Origin: JBGCDD01 sp045105075
Lineage (GTDB): Bacteria; Pseudomonadota; Alphaproteobacteria; Rhodobacterales; Rhodobacteraceae
Assembly (NCBI GenBank): GCA_045105075.1
Contig: JBGCDD010000137.1
Coordinates: 1 to 15,549 of the forward strand
Length of the DNA stretch: 15,549 nucleotides
Direction: 5' to 3'
Within the stretch, counting starts at the first letter, position 1; every line of letters starts with the position of its first letter. Made by a program: the position numbers and the translations under genes. Shown here piece by piece: positions 6,374 through 14,072 of the stretch. The notes under the pieces are model-generated. The model did not search any database. It saw only the letters and a program-made list of their open reading frames with translations, and was not told the DNA's origin.

Positions 6374-8056
6374 CTACTCGTTGGCATCCAAATTCGACTT
6401 GCGCAGGGTCTCACGGTCTTGGTCGCGGTTTTGATTGTCCTCGACCACATTGTCCTTGCGTCGTGCCGTGCGCTTGGCCGCTGCCTCTTCGCGCGCCTCG
6501 CCAGCTTTCTCTTGTTCGACCGCGCCCCGTGCGGCTGCCCCCCGCCCCCTGCCCGAGCGCGTTGGTCTGGGCACATATTGCGGTTCCGGTTCACCCTCGA
6601 GAAAACTGCACTGTTGGCACATGTCGCGCGCGACTTCGAAATGAAAATCGCAAATCGCACCCAGGCAAGCGACGCACTGACGTATGGCTTCTTCGTCGCA
6701 ATAAGTGCATTCGCCGGTGTCTTCTTCGACATATTCGTTTCTTTTGCCGGCTTCGCCATCGGTTGAGTCATATTGTGCCCTTTTGGCCTTAAACAACTGG
6801 GCATTGCCTGAAAGTCTGGCGCCTGTGCAATACGATAGCTGAAGACCCGTCTCCAACGCGGCGGCTTCCAGTTGCGACAACTCAGCTTCGTTGCCATCAG
6901 CGTCCCACGCACGGCACCAAAACCTGCCCTTTTCATCGATCCAACTGGTGGAAAAAACGTCATCGTCCCACACAGTGACAACCACATCGCCGGCAATGTC
7001 CAACGCCCCCGGCAACACGAATTTGTCTGGAATGGCATCAAGATTGCGCAAACAGGCGGTGGCGTAAAAGCTTTTGATCGTTGCTTTTCCCTGCAGGCGG
7101 GTCAAAACCGAAACATCAGGATGCGGAAACGTACGATGTGGTCCGGGAATGATTGCAACAACCGGATTGAAAGCCCTCAAAAGCCTGTCTCCCGTTGCCG
7201 CATCCGCCCCATGATGGCTGCATTTGATAACTTGCACACGCCCCGCGACACCGCGCGCAGCCAGCAAGCCAGCCTCGTTTTCCAGATCGCCCGCTGTGTA
7301 ATATTGGATGTTATTCGCCTTTAGAATCCACGCAATGCTGGAATCATTATTGTCTTTCAGTAGCGAATAAGACGTGCCGGCGGTGTTAAAGACCGGAGTA
7401 AACGAAACGCCTGCGCCAAAATCGATGACCTTCGGATCGACCACCACAGTATTGCGCGCAATCCCGGTGCAATTTCGATTGGCACAGCTGAACTCCGCGT
7501 AGCGAATATTGATGCTGAACGGGCGCTGCAAAAACCGTTGGATCGATTGCTCGGTGCCAACGTTGTCGTCAAAATTGCGACAAGACACGGTGTGCATGGC
7601 CGCCTTCAGCTCGGGCAATTTTCCCGGTGTCATCACTTTGGGCAGGGTGTCGCACAATTTGAACACCGCAGAGCCGCCGCCAAAGTGATCCTGATCAAAG
7701 TGACTGATCACAAAGGTGTCCGGCGCCGATTTGCCATCAAGACGCTCCATAATCCCCATCATCCGCTGGGCAACATAAGTCGAACTGCAATCAACAAAGG
7801 CGGTATGTTCGAGCCCCATAATGATCGTTGCGTCGCCCTTGTTGGTGTCCAGATGGTACATCACCACAAGCGGTTTTCGCCTAACGGGACGGCGCGCCGT
7901 GTTCATCGCGCTACCGCCCTTTGAGCCAACCCGTTTTTTGCTTTCACGCGCCCCGCTCAGGTCTTGGGTGTCAAGAAGATCACGGATTTTCTGGATCAGC
8001 CCAACCGAGACCTCTTCCTTTTCCTTGGCCACGCGCGATTTTTTTTGCCTCTGCAT
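6374..8056 (-). CDS. ComEC/Rec2-like metallo-beta-lactamase protein with B-box-like zinc finger and charged tail
   Basis: This 560-residue protein has three parts. Residues 1-60 are lysine/arginine-rich. Residues 62-320 are a metallo-beta-lactamase fold of the ComEC type: DTNKGDATIIM (70-80) replaces the usual DVGQGDA, and metal ligands are H119, D121, D123 and H124 (SHFDQDH), D257 (AGDLENEA) and H281/H282 (SHHG), with a PHPD motif at 311-314. Residues 450-483 form a zinc-binding cluster C450-X2-C453-X7-C461-X2-C464-X4-C469-X2-H472-X7-C480-X2-C483, spaced like a B-box finger. Residues 490-560 are rich in R, E, K and G and look disordered. No signal peptide or membrane segment is visible, unlike full ComEC. 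AAGGAG lies nine bases before the ATG. It is the last gene of the accessory module, 14 bases after the LysM gene. It could be a nuclease or other hydrolase, possibly an effector; substrate unknown. Confidence 0.8.
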   Translation of the reverse strand: MQRQKKSRVAKEKEEVSVGLIQKIRDLLDTQDLSGARESKKRVGSKGGSAMNTARRPVRRKPLVVMYHLDTNKGDATIIMGLEHTAFVDCSSTYVAQRMMGIMERLDGKSAPDTFVISHFDQDHFGGGSAVFKLCDTLPKVMTPGKLPELKAAMHTVSCRNFDDNVGTEQSIQRFLQRPFSINIRYAEFSCANRNCTGIARNTVVVDPKVIDFGAGVSFTPVFNTAGTSYSLLKDNNDSSIAWILKANNIQYYTAGDLENEAGLLAARGVAGRVQVIKCSHHGADAATGDRLLRAFNPVVAIIPGPHRTFPHPDVSVLTRLQGKATIKSFYATACLRNLDAIPDKFVLPGALDIAGDVVVTVWDDDVFSTSWIDEKGRFWCRAWDADGNEAELSQLEAAALETGLQLSYCTGARLSGNAQLFKAKRAQYDSTDGEAGKRNEYVEEDTGECTYCDEEAIRQCVACLGAICDFHFEVARDMCQQCSFLEGEPEPQYVPRPTRSGRGRGAAARGAVEQEKAGEAREEAAAKRTARRKDNVVEDNQNRDQDRETLRKSNLDANE

Positions 8057-8070
8057 GGCTCAAAGCTCCT

Positions 8071-9132
8071 TCATGGCGCGTATTTGCCGCGCAGCATATC
8101 AATGGTCGCGTCATCAAGATCGCCGGTCTGCTCAAGATCGGTGTCTTTTTGGAACCGTTTCAACGCGTTGCGTGTCAGTTCGGCGTGTTCGCCATCGCGC
8201 GCGCCCTCGTAATAGCCCAGGCTTTCCAGCCGCGCCTGCGCACCAATCACGCTATCAACAGGTTCGAGATGGCCAAGTTCGAAGTCATAGGTTTCCGCAA
8301 CATCGCCCGACAGCGTGACATGCGCCAAAGTGGCATCCAGCGGCACTGGTTCGATCAACATCCCTTCCCCGTCCGTCGCCCCCTGGCGCAGTTTGATCGT
8401 CTGCCCCCGGCTGTTTTCGATCTGACACAGGTACGAAACACCCTCACGCGGATTTTCGTCCTGATCCAGAAACCGGATCTTGAGAACTTCGGGAACACCG
8501 CGACGGCGAATGCGATAATGCGTTGCGGTGTTCACATCCAAAGGTTTGGGGTCGCGTCCGGGAATAAAAATGTCATCATCCACCGCCAGCACATAAAGAC
8601 TGTCGCGCGTCTCGCGCAGCGCTTGGTTTTCAGGGCGATCCCAAATAGTGATCGGGAAAAACCCGAACCGTTCACTCAGGGCCGCGACGCATTCGCCCTC
8701 CAGAACGCGGTGCACAAAACCCTTGGCATCAGGTTGTGGCGCACCCGCCGACCACACCGCGTCACCGCTGCTTTTGTCGCTGACCGGTTGGGTTTCAATC
8801 AGCTCCCAGGCGTCTTTGTCCAGCTCGGGGAAATTCAACTTGAAGGCTCCGGGGTCGAGACGATCAAATCGAAACAGACCTTTTGCGCTGGTTTTCCCTT
8901 TGATCTGCTTGCCGTCACCTTTTTCAAGCTGCAGCGCAATCCCGGCCAGTCCTTCATCATCTTCGCCGACAATTTCCACGTCGATGATCGACTTCATGGC
9001 CTGATCGCAGGACTTGACCGGGCTGTTCACATCCTCGGTTGCGCTTTCTTGGCGCGCGGCGTCATCCGCTTGTTTCAGAGACGACGCTCTTGTGTCTTTG
9101 TCATTGTCGGGGGCAGATTGGGCGGGCGTCAT
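8071..9132 (-). CDS. Protein with beta-sandwich, LysM-like and peptidoglycan-binding domains (type VI secretion-associated family)
   Basis: Residues 1-45 of this 353-residue protein are acidic and low in complexity. Residues 48-110 look like a transthyretin/CNA-B-type sandwich ending in FPELDKDAWE. Residues 139-192 resemble LysM (VLEGECVAALSERFGFFPIT, then WDRPENQAL, then DDIFIPG). Residues 288-350 are a peptidoglycan-binding type 1 domain (VIGAQARLESLGYYEG, then GDLDDATIDML). From memory this architecture is common next to VgrG and PAAR genes, where such proteins seem to be carried by the secretion machine. The absence of a signal peptide fits non-Sec delivery or a cytoplasmic role. The ATG at 9132 overlaps the upstream stop by one base (TGATG), so it is coupled to the 153-residue gene; a GTG at 9135 is an alternative. 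No catalytic residue is evident, so a binding or scaffold role is more likely than an enzyme. Confidence 0.8.
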   Translation of the reverse strand: MTPAQSAPDNDKDTRASSLKQADDAARQESATEDVNSPVKSCDQAMKSIIDVEIVGEDDEGLAGIALQLEKGDGKQIKGKTSAKGLFRFDRLDPGAFKLNFPELDKDAWELIETQPVSDKSSGDAVWSAGAPQPDAKGFVHRVLEGECVAALSERFGFFPITIWDRPENQALRETRDSLYVLAVDDDIFIPGRDPKPLDVNTATHYRIRRRGVPEVLKIRFLDQDENPREGVSYLCQIENSRGQTIKLRQGATDGEGMLIEPVPLDATLAHVTLSGDVAETYDFELGHLEPVDSVIGAQARLESLGYYEGARDGEHAELTRNALKRFQKDTDLEQTGDLDDATIDMLRGKYAP

Positions 9133-9593
9133 CACAATGCAGCGTCCTCAACATCATCCGTTTGCGGCATCTCGGGCGGCGGAGGCGCCAAATCATCAAG
9201 GTTGTCACGCGACTTGTAAAACGACGCGCGCAATTTTTGGTTGTGCGCCTCAACCTCTTCGCGGTGCAAACATTCCTCTATCAAAAGCGTCAGGCGGTCG
9301 CTCGGTCTGGACACAGATTTATCCAGCAACATCGCCCGCATCCAACGCAGCTTTGGGTTACGCTCGAAACCCCAGCCAAATCGCCCCGATAGATTGACAA
9401 AACGGGCTACATCCTGGCGCGTGTGAAACCCAAAAGGCGCTGCGCGTTCAATGCATTGTACGATCTCGACCCGCAATGCAGCATCCGACTGAGTTGAAAA
9501 AATTGCAGCAAACTGAACGCACAAATTGTCGATGAAAATGTCTCGGCTCAACGCCCCAAAAGCGGTTTTCTGAATCTGTGAAAAACTCAGCAT
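9132..9593 (-). CDS. Small conserved protein of type VI secretion-associated type, function unknown
   Basis: This 153-residue, mostly helical soluble protein has a proline-rich acidic tail (APPPPEMPQTDDVEDAAL at the end). The core pattern, RVEIVQCIERAAPFGFHTRQ then DVARFVNLSGRFGWGFERNP, then W near the start of the next helix, matches small proteins that I remember beside LysM/peptidoglycan-binding proteins in type VI secretion loci. I cannot give it a precise family name. The ATG at 9593 has only a weak purine stretch (AAGAAAAGAG) upstream, and a 20-codon micro-ORF overlaps its start. Its stop overlaps the start of the next gene, so the two products are made together and may interact, for example as a chaperone or adaptor for loading. 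The function is not established. Confidence 0.7.
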   Translation of the reverse strand: MLSFSQIQKTAFGALSRDIFIDNLCVQFAAIFSTQSDAALRVEIVQCIERAAPFGFHTRQDVARFVNLSGRFGWGFERNPKLRWMRAMLLDKSVSRPSDRLTLLIEECLHREEVEAHNQKLRASFYKSRDNLDDLAPPPPEMPQTDDVEDAAL

Positions 9594-9764
9594 CGCACTC
9601 TTTTCTTCACGTGGGACGTCATAACCACCTCATAGGTTGCATTGAGCATGGTCTACCAGATCGCGCAGATGATCAACGCCAATACGTCACGTCGCCACTA
9701 TGGTCGGCGTTTGAACACCCTGTGCACGCGACTCGCGAAAATTCAAACTCTTGTTATTGTTGAT
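9594..9764 (-). other. Intergenic region inside the accessory module
   Basis: These 171 bases separate the SUKH gene stop from the 153-residue gene. I see no terminator with a T-run and no clear promoter. A micro-ORF of 20 codons (starts MLNATYEVV, ends KKRVRC) overlaps the start of the next gene on the minus strand; it has no recognisable Shine-Dalgarno and may be chance. The gap is longer than the others in the module, so the three downstream genes may have their own promoter. Confidence 0.35.
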
Positions 9765-12002
9765 TTATTGGGACAATTCATCTTTTCGCGCCGAAAGAGA
9801 AGTGGCGCGGATCACCGGACTGCGATGGGTTTCAAGCCAACCTGAAGTCTCTTTGACCAATTGCACCAGCGTCGCATTATTCTGGCTTCTCTCGCGGCTT
9901 TTATCCAGCAAAGTCAGTCGGTTATTGCCCTCAGCGAGCACAATGATGTTGCCAGGATCGCCATAGTCGTCCTGCACATACTGGCTTGCCCCCCGTTGAC
10001 GCAGCGCTTCTCCAAAGTCGGCAGAATTTGAGCTCAGCCAAGTGGTCAGCGTTTGCCATTTTTCCATTTGCAAAATGCCATCCGGAAAAACATCAACCCA
10101 TTGCCCGGCCGAAATTTGCGGATTCAAATACCCATGCGGGTTGGCCTTTAACGGCGGCAAAAAGCGAAACCGCACCTGACCACCGTTTTGAATTTGCATC
10201 CAGTTTTTCAGCGCGTCGGGAAAATCATGATCAAGGCGCGCTTGATGTGCTTTTAGATCAGCCTCACTGACACCTGCTTTACCACCCGAAAGCCAAAACG
10301 ATTCCGAGTTTATAGACCGGGCCGAAAGGCGAATGTCGCCGATTGGCTGCTCGTAAGGACTGGGATCACGCGGCGCTCGAAGCCTGGTGCAAAATTCATC
10401 AACGCGCCCCAGATCTATAGCACTTTTGACATCATCCAAACTTTTGACAAACAGAACTTTTGGCGTGTCCCCGAAACGGTAATCCAGCATCAACGCGGTA
10501 TCAAAACGAGCGGAAAGAACGATCAATTTTTCACTGTCGCGCCAAAGATCCGCCCAGGGCGTATGAGCAAAAGTAAACGTCAATCGATCGGAAAGCGTTT
10601 TGAGCGGAACCCATAAATGAACCCCCAAAAGACCACCCCCAGGAAAAAGCTCGAACCGATCGTCTTGTTCCATCTCGGTTGACAATTCTGGCAGTAAATT
10701 AAAATGCGGTGTGCCGCCATTTGCCGCCGACAGAAAAGGTCTTAAGATAACCGGAAGAGGCAAACCTAACCGTTGTTCGGCCTCACTCCAAATGATGTCA
10801 TCAACGCCGTGATCCGCCGCACCACCAAAGCGCCAAAATCCATCCGCGTGTGCTGGCGATGGCCCCTTACTGCTAAGTTTTTGAACCGCTTGTGGCCTTT
10901 CCCAATCACTTTCGACGCGGGCCAATTTTGCAAAGAATGCATCAAAGCCATCAAACCAAAGGCCTTTCTCCTCCCAATTGTCTTGATCGAAATCCGCAAT
11001 TCCGACACGCGGCTCGCCGGAGTTGCGATAATCCAGAAATGTGGTTTGCTGATAGTATTGCGCAAGGATCAGCATCCTTTTTGCACCTTCTGGAAAGGCA
11101 TCCGTTTCGTCTTCAGAGGCGAAATCCAAAATGCTCTCGTGAACGGTGCGCAGAGATTTTAGACTGTGCAGGTCATCATAACCCCCAAAAGCCGACTCCC
11201 AATCATCATAAGTGGCCGACGGATTTGAAACTTTGGCAATCCTGATGTTATGTGTGCTGCCGCCATCCTTTAACTTGTAGATCTGCTTTAGCGTATTGGG
11301 CAGCTTGAATCCCGTGCGCATTTCAGTTTCCGAAATCGCGAGGTCATTCGCCGCAAATGGCACCCGATCCGGTTTTCGCCCGCTATGTGCGGTTATTCGG
11401 GTCAAGGCCGTATTCGAATAATCCTGTGATCCTCGATAGGAAGACAACAAGGTTTGCGGGGTAATCGACTCTTCAAGAACGACAAAGTCGGCCCCTTTCT
11501 CCCGCTTATCAGGCTTGGGGTTTTTCGCTGCTTCCTGAACCTGATTTTGCAAAGCGTCCGAATATTGCTCCAGAGGTCCCCTGCCCCCTTCAAGCCGATC
11601 AATGATCATTGAAACGGCAATGCCAACCGCTGTCAAAACCGCTATTCTGAGCAAATCAGACGACGAAACACTTTGAGCCAATGGCTGATTGGCAAACAAT
11701 CGCCCGATCCCCAACCCCAGCGAATAGATCAACCCAGCAAGTGCGAATTGCGTTACAACTGTCAGCGGCAACGCCTTTGCCCACGCCCAATATCCGCCCT
11801 GCGCCCAAAGATTGCGCCAGACATACCATTTGCCGCAAACATACAGCACGCTGAACGCCAGCCCCAGAAACGGGATCACCCAAGGGCTTCGAAAAGCGAA
11901 GCCAAACCACGCGCAAACCCATAAAAGAGCGATCGCGAAGGTGATCCGCAGTGCTGCAATTCCCCAAAAAGATTTCATCGTTAACCCTTTAACCTTTTTC
12001 AT
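9765..12002 (-). CDS. Membrane protein with three tandem SUKH (SMI1/KNR4) domains
   Basis: This protein has 745 residues. The N-terminus holds four hydrophobic segments at about 16-36, 40-58, 78-100 and 118-135, so it sits in the inner membrane. A charged linker follows, then three copies of a SUKH-like unit. Each begins with a helix and a loop ending in DGG or NGG (D246-G248, N428-G430, N606-G608) and, about 75-95 residues later, a strand with LDYR or LLDK (323-326, 506-509, 699-701); the first reads LDYRNSGEPRVGI, typical of SMI1/KNR4. SUKH proteins are mostly immunity proteins of polymorphic toxin systems. It starts 22 bases after zntB and precedes the type VI-like genes. The ATG at 12002 has a weak Shine-Dalgarno; the ATG at 11978, with AAAGGG six bases upstream, is an equally good start. 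The gene looks more AT-rich than its neighbours by eye. The toxin partner is unknown. Confidence 0.8.
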   Translation of the reverse strand: MKKVKGLTMKSFWGIAALRITFAIALLWVCAWFGFAFRSPWVIPFLGLAFSVLYVCGKWYVWRNLWAQGGYWAWAKALPLTVVTQFALAGLIYSLGLGIGRLFANQPLAQSVSSSDLLRIAVLTAVGIAVSMIIDRLEGGRGPLEQYSDALQNQVQEAAKNPKPDKREKGADFVVLEESITPQTLLSSYRGSQDYSNTALTRITAHSGRKPDRVPFAANDLAISETEMRTGFKLPNTLKQIYKLKDGGSTHNIRIAKVSNPSATYDDWESAFGGYDDLHSLKSLRTVHESILDFASEDETDAFPEGAKRMLILAQYYQQTTFLDYRNSGEPRVGIADFDQDNWEEKGLWFDGFDAFFAKLARVESDWERPQAVQKLSSKGPSPAHADGFWRFGGAADHGVDDIIWSEAEQRLGLPLPVILRPFLSAANGGTPHFNLLPELSTEMEQDDRFELFPGGGLLGVHLWVPLKTLSDRLTFTFAHTPWADLWRDSEKLIVLSARFDTALMLDYRFGDTPKVLFVKSLDDVKSAIDLGRVDEFCTRLRAPRDPSPYEQPIGDIRLSARSINSESFWLSGGKAGVSEADLKAHQARLDHDFPDALKNWMQIQNGGQVRFRFLPPLKANPHGYLNPQISAGQWVDVFPDGILQMEKWQTLTTWLSSNSADFGEALRQRGASQYVQDDYGDPGNIIVLAEGNNRLTLLDKSRERSQNNATLVQLVKETSGWLETHRSPVIRATSLSARKDELSQ

Positions 12003-12024
12003 GGATCACACCCAACACACATAA

Positions 12025-12987
12025 TCACAGCCATTTGGCGAGTTTGAAAATCAAAAACAACGCGATACCACTGAGCGCTGAAGCCCCCGTTAGTATCCAG
12101 AACGCGGACTGCATTTGGGTGCCCGGCATGCCTGCCACGTTAACCCCAAATAGGCCGGTCAAAAACCCCAGCGGCAGGAAGATTGCGGCGACGACGGACA
12201 ACACATAACTGTTCCTGGTCAGCGCGTGCGCACCGTCGGCGTCGATGTGATCTTGTAGAGCCGACAAACGGTCGCGCGTGGCATCAAGTTCTTCCACGAC
12301 ACGCCGCGTTCGGTTCGCTGTTTCGCGCAGCAGTGCAAGCTCATCAGACGACAGAATCCACCCCTCCAACCCGGCCAGCGCCGCAATAGCCTCGCGCTGA
12401 GGGTTGATGAACCGGCGCATTTTGATGACCGCTTGCCTGAGCCCCGCGAGCTTGTCGGTTGGCAATTTTTCACCCTCCGAAACCGCCTCTTCAAACTCGT
12501 CCGTCTGTTCTTGCAACTGCAGCGAAACCGCTTCGATCCGGCTGGTCAGCCCATAGCTCAACTGTGCCAAAAACTGGCCAACTGTTGGCGGCGCCTTTCC
12601 ATCTTCGACGTCCTGACGCATGGCCTCGACGGCCCAAACCTTGCGCAGGCGCGCGGACACCACACTGTCGCGGGTCACCCACAATCTGAGCGAAACCATG
12701 TCTTGCGGATCCGATTGTGGGTTCAGGTTGACCCCGCGCAAGTTGAGGATCAACCCGTTGTGCAACCGCTCGCAACGGGGTCTGGTTTCGCTCTGCCAAA
12801 GCGCGCGAGCGGCGATGTCAGGCAGGTGTTCGCGCATCCAGTCTTTGCTGATGTCATCGCTCAAATCGAGATGCAGCCATCGGTACCCAGCGTCACCTTG
12901 CGGGTCTGGCCAGGTTTGAACAACCGGTTTGGCGGTCGCGCCGGAGACGTCAAAAGCAGTAAGTGGCGTTAGAGATCTGGTGTTCAC
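12025..12987 (-). CDS. zntB: ZntB-type CorA-family divalent metal transporter
   Basis: This 320-residue inner-membrane protein (E. coli ZntB 327) has a large cytoplasmic N-terminal funnel domain with long helices and two C-terminal membrane segments at about 260-280 and 295-319. The signature between them is FGVNVAGMPG (280-289); CorA has GMN here, whereas ZntB has G-(I/V)-N. ZntB family members move zinc and related divalent metals. The frame is open upstream to a TTG at 13029, but the extra 14 residues do not look like family sequence; I chose the GTG at 12987 although neither start has a good Shine-Dalgarno. The transport direction and metal cannot be told from sequence. It lies between parS and the accessory module and may share a transcript with the latter. 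Confidence 0.88.
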   Translation of the reverse strand: MNTRSLTPLTAFDVSGATAKPVVQTWPDPQGDAGYRWLHLDLSDDISKDWMREHLPDIAARALWQSETRPRCERLHNGLILNLRGVNLNPQSDPQDMVSLRLWVTRDSVVSARLRKVWAVEAMRQDVEDGKAPPTVGQFLAQLSYGLTSRIEAVSLQLQEQTDEFEEAVSEGEKLPTDKLAGLRQAVIKMRRFINPQREAIAALAGLEGWILSSDELALLRETANRTRRVVEELDATRDRLSALQDHIDADGAHALTRNSYVLSVVAAIFLPLGFLTGLFGVNVAGMPGTQMQSAFWILTGASALSGIALFLIFKLAKWL

Positions 12988-13079
12988 AATGTTCGCTTTC
13001 GCATAGTGTCTGAAACCTGAGTTATGCAAAAATCACGAGTGGCACTCTTATAACTCTTTCATTTCAAATATGAATTTCT

Positions 13080-13095
13080 GTTGTCAGCTGACAAT
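13080..13095. other. parS: Putative parS centromere of repABC type
   Basis: GTTGTCAGCTGACAAT contains the perfect 14-bp palindrome TTGTCAGCTGACAA (13081-13094) and fits the published repABC parS consensus GTTNNCNGCNGNNAAC at every fixed position but the last (T instead of C). It is 38 bp beyond the repB stop, inside the gap before zntB. RepB is expected to bind here and spread to form the partition complex. I found only this one copy by eye. Confidence 0.78.
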
Positions 13096-13133
13096 CCCGT
13101 GCGATATCAAGCGCAATGCCATGTTGGATCCGC

Positions 13134-14072
13134 TCAGTCGCGCTGATTTTGCCACCGGTCATGGATTTCAACCAGCAGAGTTTCCGCGTGCTCGTCAAGC
13201 CAGCGATCAAAACCGTCTGCGCTGCGGGCGGCTATGGTCAGCGTCACACCTTTGCCCGTGGCTTTGATATCACCCAGCGCTTTGCCGTCGCCCGCGCGTA
13301 GGGTCCTAGGCTTGGCGCTTGTGGGTTTGGCCTGTTGGCGGCTGGCACGTGCAAAGACGGCCTCGAATCTTGCATCTGAATCCAGCGGCATGAAATCGGG
13401 GGTTTTCATATGAGACAAGGCGCGGCTTTTGGCGGCCCGGTCGGCAAAAAGTTTGACCAAGGCCAGCCATCGATCCCGCCCAATGCCTGGAGCCGAGCCG
13501 ATCTGGCGCAGCACATCCAGATCAAAAGCCTGGCCCACCTTCAACATCCGGCTCAGCATGGGCAGGTCAATCGACAACGCGTCGGCAATGGTTTGACGCT
13601 CGTAACCGGCGTCGCTCAGCTGCGCCGCAAAGCTGGCCTTTTCGACAAATGACAAATCCTGACGCGCGGTGTTTTCCTGACCCTGCGCCATAACCAGCGC
13701 GTGATCATCCAATTGCCGCACCATTGCTTTGACTGGCTGCCCAATTGATTTCAACGCCGCCAAACGTCGCCGCCCATAGACAATTTCGAACCGTCCGGGC
13801 GATTTGGGATGCGGTCGCAACAACACTGGAACTTGCTGACCGTAGATCTTCAGGCTTTGTTCGAGCTGACGTTGCGCTTGGCTGTCGACGCCCAAACGAT
13901 CCTCGAATCCGGCATCATCGATCAGCGCCGCATCAATGTCCTGGATCGCGCTTTCCTGCAACCGCGTTAACGATGATTGCAGCGCACCAACGGCGCCACG
14001 CGGCGGCGACTTTGCGCGCGGCGTTGGGGCAGGGGTGTCGGGTCCAGGGGTCAGAATGCCTTTGCGGGCCAT
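13134..14072 (-). CDS. repB: Plasmid partition protein RepB (ParB family)
   Basis: This 312-residue centromere-binding protein starts with MARKGIL, a typical RepB N-terminus. Residues 75-106 hold the ParB N-domain (GQQVPVLLRPHP, then GRFEIVYGRRRLAA), followed by the CTP-binding motif GQENTARQDLSFVEKA (131-146, ENxxR type). A helix-turn-helix lies at about 158-182 (TIADALSIDLPMLSRMLKVG), followed by APGIGRDRW (194-202), a segment common in repABC RepB. The C-terminal part should dimerise. The ATG at 14072 overlaps the repA stop by one base (TGATG) and has GGAG six bases upstream; an in-frame ATG at 14084 would add four residues. It acts with RepA and the parS-like site just downstream of its stop. 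The next gene is zntB, not repC, which is unusual for repABC replicons. Confidence 0.95.
   Translation of the reverse strand: MARKGILTPGPDTPAPTPRAKSPPRGAVGALQSSLTRLQESAIQDIDAALIDDAGFEDRLGVDSQAQRQLEQSLKIYGQQVPVLLRPHPKSPGRFEIVYGRRRLAALKSIGQPVKAMVRQLDDHALVMAQGQENTARQDLSFVEKASFAAQLSDAGYERQTIADALSIDLPMLSRMLKVGQAFDLDVLRQIGSAPGIGRDRWLALVKLFADRAAKSRALSHMKTPDFMPLDSDARFEAVFARASRQQAKPTSAKPRTLRAGDGKALGDIKATGKGVTLTIAARSADGFDRWLDEHAETLLVEIHDRWQNQRD

Noticed and set aside
7921..9219. Plus-strand frame of 432 codons opposite the LysM and metallo-beta-lactamase genes
   Set aside because: The opposite strand has coupled genes with domain motifs. This frame is a shadow in GC-rich DNA, with no Shine-Dalgarno and no family resemblance.
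9642..9845. Plus-strand frame of 67 codons across the gap after the SUKH gene
   Set aside because: Half of it is antisense to the SUKH gene end, with no clear Shine-Dalgarno and no known motif.
13030..13133. Antisense RNA gene of the repABC type after repB
   Set aside because: That RNA normally lies between repB and repC; repC is absent and this gap shows only the parS-like palindrome.
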